A stretch of 64,000 nucleotides of DNA from Isoetes taiwanensis. Its lineage: Eukaryota; Streptophyta; Lycopodiopsida; Isoetales; Isoetaceae. Made by a program: the position numbers and the translations under genes. Below the pieces are notes generated by a model, which was not told the origin of the DNA, made no database searches, and worked only from the letters and a program-made list of their open reading frames with translations. The DNA lies in the NCBI GenBank assembly GCA_021234155.1, contig JAJEKV010000139.1:1594729-1658728 (forward strand), given 5' to 3'. Of the stretch, positions 57,801 through 64,000 are shown one piece after another; within the stretch, counting starts at the first letter, position 1; every line of letters starts with the position of its first letter.

Positions 57801-60800
57801 ATAGTACAAAGTAAAAGGTTCTTATTCTTGGTAGAGATCATAGTTTAAAGAAACTGGACTACAAATTTGAACTTTTAGATTCTATTGGTTGATCAATCTA
57901 AAAGGACATGGTTTCAACATGGTGGCAGAAGTAACTATATGTTCCCTCATATGAATTGTAATGGTGGGGCAAAGAAGCCATAATGCTCAACTTGATGTTG
58001 TCGAGGAAGGATGAAGGCCTGAATTAGAAACCATCTGAGCAATGAAGCGGAATAAAATAAGCTTGCTCTATGGTATTCAAAAGCACTTTCCCCGATACAA
58101 TAGCCGTACTTCCAGTTGTTTTAGTCCTGATCCTCATATCTTCCTGACTGCAGCTGATCTTACTCAAGATCTAAAAAAAATTAGAAACTTTATGATTTAC
58201 GGAATTTTCGACACATTATCTGACCATCACTTATGAGTAACAATAAGTAGAAAGGTTAGTTTCCCCTTAAATCCAATGAGCGAAATCAATGCAAAGGTTA
58301 AGCCCACAAGAAATTTGATTTCTTGTAACTCGGTTTAACCTAATGGGGTTTGGGTGGGATCAGTGGTCGTTTGGGCGATGGGTTGTGGGGTGCATCACTA
58401 ACACGTTCGCGATGGTTGAAATAATAGTAGTCTTCTATCAAATCTTCAGGCATATGTCAGGAGTTGACTCCAATTTTTGGAACAACCAGAAGTGTCTATT
58501 GCTTTGTAGATTAACAAACTTGTTATCATAGGACTGGTGCTTTACGCTGACTATATTTCTTGAAAAATTAGATTCTCATTACCGGATAAATTACCATATG
58601 GTATGAAGGCAACCCTATAAGCAATAGCAAATGGGATACAAAGGCACCCTCTGGAGGTGGTGGCCAGTAAAGTCATGCCTTTGAAAATCTGGCGCAAAAA
58701 AAAAAAGATCAGCGGTCCATAAAAAAGTTAGTTATTTAACAAAGAAAGAATTAATGTGAGGGCATATCCTCTTCCACATTATCCTAAGAATGTATTTATT
58801 TGGCTAAAAGTAATAAGGATGATGCAAGTACCATTATTGAACATGTGCATCTTTCACTAATGAGAGCCTTCTTTGGTGCTGTAAGGATTATAATTCAAAA
58901 GTTCATCGCTTGAATTTTGGAGCCCACCTTCAGAATGAAGTCTATGCGTTGAGGCTGCTTGAATGTTAGATGCAACATCTTCAGCGTCTTTTTTCTTTGG
59001 TGGTTGCACGTCTGGAACAGAAGACTTTAGTCTGGGTTTTAATCACTCGCTTATCAGTGGGTAATGCGATGCCAGATGTTGGGCAGGACAGCGTATTGAT
59101 GACTATTTTGATTTGGATGGAATAAATAATATAAAAATAAATAAATTCATCTTCTAAAGATTACCTGGCTCAAGAATACATAAATAGATTTGCAATGTTT
59201 ATTTTGCTCCTATTCCAACGTTTTCATTCAATCATTCAAATGGAATTAATAAATATCCATCTTCAATACTAATTCCAATTTAAAATGAAATTTGGTTGGG
59301 AGTTGATTTTTCCTTTATTTTTAATGCTAAGAATTTTTGTGCAGTGGATATTTCAAGATTTCTAATTTTGTCATAGCTAGCATTCCACATACCATTCACT
59401 AAGTTGTAAGTTACAATTTATATCTTTTACATCTTTGGTATCCAAAGAGTACCCCAGGGCGTCTAGAGATGGGGGAACATAATGCCTAACACTTCATTTG
59501 TGGGTGTGTGATAAACGCTTGTAATAGAAAAGTTACATAATTATACAATTCTCTATGCTAAACAATGCTACAGACAAAGAGATGGTCGATAGTTACTATC
59601 CAAAATACAATAATAGCATATAGACATTCTTCTTAAACGGCATTCATTGTAGATCGAACCATCAGTTGAAACCCTCGATTGTGTGTAATTCTTGGTCTTG
59701 TATTTGTTTAATGACCATAATCCTTCATGATCACGCTTGGAATATACCTATAAAAGAAATAAAGGTGCGAACGGAGTTCAAAAATGGGTAAGTAAGAAAT
59801 CATGTTGTGTTTTCTACCTTTTCGAAGAAAAAAGGAAAGTGAAATTATATTTTTGGGTTTTGCCCACAGGAGACAAACCTTTGTTATAATGGTGTGTGGG
59901 GCATGTAATATCGGTGTAGAACCCAAACCCTTTTGTTTATGTGGGGTGCATATCGGACATCTTGCAGGCATATACTAACATATCTTGAGTGGCCCCCTTC
60001 TTTGTTCTTGCGCATGAAACTCTGGGTCATTGACCCCATTCAGCCCGTGATGGCTGTGGAAATTTCGGCCAGTTCTTCTTCGGCGTGGGAGCGTAATGAA
60101 CACCATTATTGACATTCCTTGTAGATGTCATGGAGTTTGTTGATGGAGGACCGGTTGTGAGAAAACGCCGCCAGATCTTTTAGATCTATCATCTGTCTCA
60201 AAATCTCCATATCGTCGCTTTCATCTATCCACTCATCTGGTTATATTTCGACTTTGGTAATGATTAAGAAGCGCGCAGTTTGCGAGGTTGTTTTCGCTGG
60301 TACAGCTCGCCATTGACTTTACGCTGGAGGTTTGCCGTACCCAATGGGGCGCAAACATGGCTGTGCTATCACGCATCGGTCATTACGAAAATGAAAGATG
60401 GCGTTGCTGAGCAGGGCAGAATCTTGGTTGTTAGTAGTTGATGGAGATATCAAAAATGTTTGTGGCCGGAACAAAGGTCACCGGAAGCGGTTCAATGCAA
60501 ACCAACCGCCCGTTAGCACATATAGCGGGGTAAGTTTGGCGTTTGACTGAGCATTTGGGAATTTTTGTTAGGTTGTGAGTCTACTCGGCATTGTTTTGTA
60601 TTCTTTGTTGGGGTCTTGGCTTCATTTGTAATGTCGGCGTTTGTATGTCACTTGCTATGGTTTGTTTACTTGATATGAATAAAGGCTTTCAGTGCATTTA
60701 CTTATTGTTACTTTTAGGAATCATGGTGCATGATGAGGTGAGTTCAGTGTATGAAGGGTAAAGCTGGAGGCGGGGTGATTAGAAAGCGTCTACATAGAGT

Positions 60801-63800
60801 TAACCTCATAACTACAACTGAGACTAAATAAGAGCATCATATTTGGGCGACTGCCAATGGGTATAAGGTTGTGATTAGTAATCACTGAATAGATGTGGAA
60901 TTACGGTAAAAGGAGTTTATGGTGCTCAAGCTCTAAATCTCTTGGGCACATTCGGCCGCCTCAAGGCCTTTACCATATGATACAAATTTTAAGGTGGTAG
61001 GCACAAAGATGGTCTTTGTTTTGCGTTTGTTTTTGTACTTCAGCGTCGGTTTCACTGATGAGACCTGGTGAATAATCACTCTAGACTTCTGGGTTGAAGC
61101 GGACGCTTGTTTGAAAGAATTCAAAGTCAAAAGTGGAACTCGATTGCATTAATGCCACTTCAATTTATGACGTCTTACGGCATAACTAGCGGTTTTCCTT
61201 TATACAACTTTGGGAAGAGCGTTCGTAGGTTTTGTTTGCTTGCAATCACAGCTGGGGTTAATGAGTGAAGGTTGTCATCATTTCATCTCTATGAGAGAAC
61301 ACCTAATGACTCAAAGGCGAAAGTGGATCAAAGCATGGCTCAACTCCCGCATCCATTTAAGTGGATGAAAACTTGTTTGGTGCTTTGTATCTATGCGGTG
61401 GGGAAGTAGCAATGTGTTAAAGCAAAGTGTCTTGCTGGTTGGACTTCGGATAATACTGATGCTCATTATGTCTTGTAGATATTTGTCCCATGAGATGAAG
61501 GGTTAAGTGTTTGCCTAGGTATTTTAACCGAGGGTTGGAGTTGAATCTCAAAGAGTACTCCATTTTCAATAAAAGCAGGGGAATGTTATATCATGGAATT
61601 CTATGATTCACGGAGATATGCCACGGAGAGGAACAATTAAGAGGAATGTTTTCCGCAGTAGCCACCTCACGTCTGTAATTAGCTCCTAAATGAGAGATTA
61701 AAGTATTGTCGAGGTTTGTGTGGGAATGCACAATACCATGTATGATCATCTTCCTGAAATTACAGCCTCCAGTGGTCAGTTGAATGGTTTCACTTTGGGG
61801 CTTCATTTTAGCTTTGGGGTTTTGAGGTTGAGGATGGTTGTGGGTTGGGTGTGTGGGTGGGGAGACTCTTTCATCTTGTGGGCATGATTTGTTATAGCAA
61901 CGATAAGAACAAAGGTAGGGGCTGCCGGAGTTGAATTACAATTGGAAATACATTGAATGTGTCAATGAAACAAAACTATGACCAAGCCGGACGAGGAATC
62001 ATTTTCACTCGCCTGGTGAAGGATGAATATAAAGAAATGGCGTGTGCAGATGCGAGATTACAATTCCACTCTGAAAGTAAGGTGCCACAATCTATGCGGG
62101 ATGTTGTGGTAAAGAAGGGATCTTTCTTTATTGATTTCGATATTTTATTTTCAAGAATAAACGAGATTGGCGAGGAAAGCAGGTCTGGCTCAATAATGTG
62201 ACTTGATTGACATCAAGAGTAGCTAACATGAGCTAAAAGAAGTAACACAATTAATATCAAATGAAGAAATAAATGTTGGGCAGGGTTGTGGGAGGCTGCG
62301 GAGGATGGGCAGGACGTGGACCTGTAGAATAACTCTTAGAATTTGAGGGGCGGGACTTTTCTTGAACCTGCTCCCTCATATACGCACATTGAAAACGAGA
62401 AAGGCTACACCTCGGTTTTGATCATAGGTTTGGGCCGGTTTGGTAGAAGTGAAAATCTAGTAGTGGTTGGCGAGGGGTTTTCTTATAATTTTCCCCTAAC
62501 TGCTTGGGAGTAATCTATAGCACCAGTGAGATTATTGTTGAAGTTGAAAACATGTTTGGCGATAAAAAGTGGTGAAAATATTCCAGTAAGCGGTTATTGG
62601 TAATGAAGACATATCAAAGATAAGACTAGCAAATTATGGTTGCCTATCTGCCTCCCCATAAGAAAGCTCTATATAGTTGTTTAAAAACACAAGCAGAACA
62701 TGGATTTCAAATGTGGCACTACCGAATAAGCCATTGGACACTTATTTTATATGGTTTATGATTGTTTGGGCATATACAATTCTTAAGTTTTTGGAAACGG
62801 GTGGCGAAAAGACCGACGCTCAGACAGACCCATCTGAGCCAAACTCAATGTCGATGCTCTCGAGCTTGTTAGGTGAAAGAAGGTATTATGGAATCCAAAA
62901 TCCTCTAACCTATCTTCAATATCTATAGCGTAAAATTACAGACTTTCTAGGTTTCTTTCATACAAGGATTCGATCCGAAACTGAAATTTTCTTATTGTTG
63001 TCTAAACCAATGTCACGATTTTGCATGTATAAAATGAACTATCTTGATTTACAATCTTAAGGATTCTGAACAGTATAACCTAGAAAGTCAATGTATACAT
63101 ACGTCTATTTTATCAGTATTTGGGATTTTTTTTACCATGCTTTTACACAAATGACTAAATAGAGATGGAGCCTTGAATGGAGGTGGACGCTGGGAAATAC
63201 TTATTCCAGCGGTATGTTTGAGTCCAGGTTTCTTGGGTTTGCGCTAAAGGGGAAAACCCTCATCCATGTGAGTTTGTGGCATATTCCAAGTACATACGGT
63301 ATATCCTCAAAGCTGTGACTTTGAAGTGTGATTTAAGCCATTTCACTCTACGGGTCAGGAGGGCAACCCTTTGATGCAGCGGCCCTGCTATTTTATTTTA
63401 TGCGGCAGAAATCATCATGATTTTTTAGTCTTCATTATTGAAAAGAGCAAAGCAAAACTAACAAACTATTTTAATAAAGTTCTCTCAAGGCTACATCCCT
63501 CTATATCTCGGGAGGACGGTTGTAAGCTTGGAACGTTAGGCGTTGGGGTTGGTTTGGGGGCCGGTCGGGTGGGAGTTGACGGGTTTTAGGTCTCTTTAAT
63601 CCCTTTTACGTCATTTGGGGGACGCCTTCCTTTTACTTGCTTAAGCAATGTTGCTGGAGACAAGTCTTTGGGCGTTGTGATTGAACAAGCGCCTAGTAAT
63701 GTAATAGACTAATTCCTTACGTTGTCTCCTCCTCGGGTGTTTACGTCAGTATAAGCGTCTACGAAATAAGGCGGCGTCTTCGTGTTACTTGTTTGTGCGG

Positions 63801-64000
63801 TTCAGCATCTATTGTTCAATGTAGCACAACCCTACAATGTTTTAAGCGTAGATATCCTGAGCAGTAACTTTGAATTCATTTCTTGTACCTCCAATTTCTT
63901 GAGCACATTGCGGCAAGTCTAATCTTTTCAAAATATCACTCACGAGCATCCCCTAACTTTGGGGAAAATCTCAAAACACAAATGTTGCATTTCTTATGTG
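57801..64000. other. Intergenic, no gene recognised
   Basis: Short open frames only. The 82-residue frame at 61,953-62,201 (ending FSRINEIGEESRSGS) has no recognisable domain. A dispersed repeat copy lies at 63,318-63,408. Confidence 0.55.
63318..63408 (+). repeat. Dispersed repeat, copy 2
   Basis: Matches 51,744-51,836 in block order and spacing, around GGAGGGCAACCCT. Confidence 0.6.

Overview
This window is nuclear DNA of a land plant. Most of it is transposable elements. Multi-exon genes with GT-AG introns, a chromodomain Ty3/Gypsy element, a Ty1/Copia element, a Mutator-like (MULE) transposon and a PLS-type PPR relic all point to a plant. The repeat density, sparse genes and a LINE with an L1-type RNA-binding ORF1 suggest a large-genome plant, possibly a fern, lycophyte or gymnosperm; that placement is inference. 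No bacterial or organellar gene clusters, rRNA genes, tRNA genes or CRISPR arrays were seen.

Layout. 1-12,115: a Ty3/Gypsy chromovirus whose left LTR is cut by the window start. It has LTRs of about 1.64 kb, a Met-tRNA primer site, gag, protease, RT, RNase H, integrase and a chromodomain, followed by a hairpin-rich 3' leader and a purine tract. An unusual block of about 3.6 kb between the primer site and gag holds two gene-like cassettes. The first encodes a basic protein whose N-terminus copies the histone H3 tail. 12,200-16,700: a decayed DNA transposon with an unusual DDE transposase and an acidic accompanying ORF. 18,140-24,117: a mosaic of LINE pieces in alternating orientation that looks like two tandem LINEs with an inverted middle, ending beside an (AG)87 microsatellite. 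25,123-29,569: a MULE with long terminal inverted repeats and a 9-bp target duplication, invaded by another LINE fragment. 34,614 to about 38,900: the only convincing host gene, on the minus strand, for a large multi-pass membrane protein with an extracellular beta-sandwich part; several exons carry one-base frame breaks. 47,640-48,700: a PPR-like relic. 51,855-52,592: a LINE fragment. 52,624-57,795: a Ty1/Copia element with 5-bp target duplications. The remainder is AT-rich intergenic DNA with short dispersed repeats.

How parts relate. The window is a layered insertion record: LINE inside MULE, Copia directly beside a LINE, and LINE beside LINE. The Gypsy element is of most interest. It carries a histone-tail-like peptide at one end of its coding region and a chromodomain, the kind of module that reads histone tails, at the other. 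Frequent one-base indels in otherwise well-conserved reading frames mean the sequence is either heavily decayed or incompletely polished, so frame breaks should be read with care.
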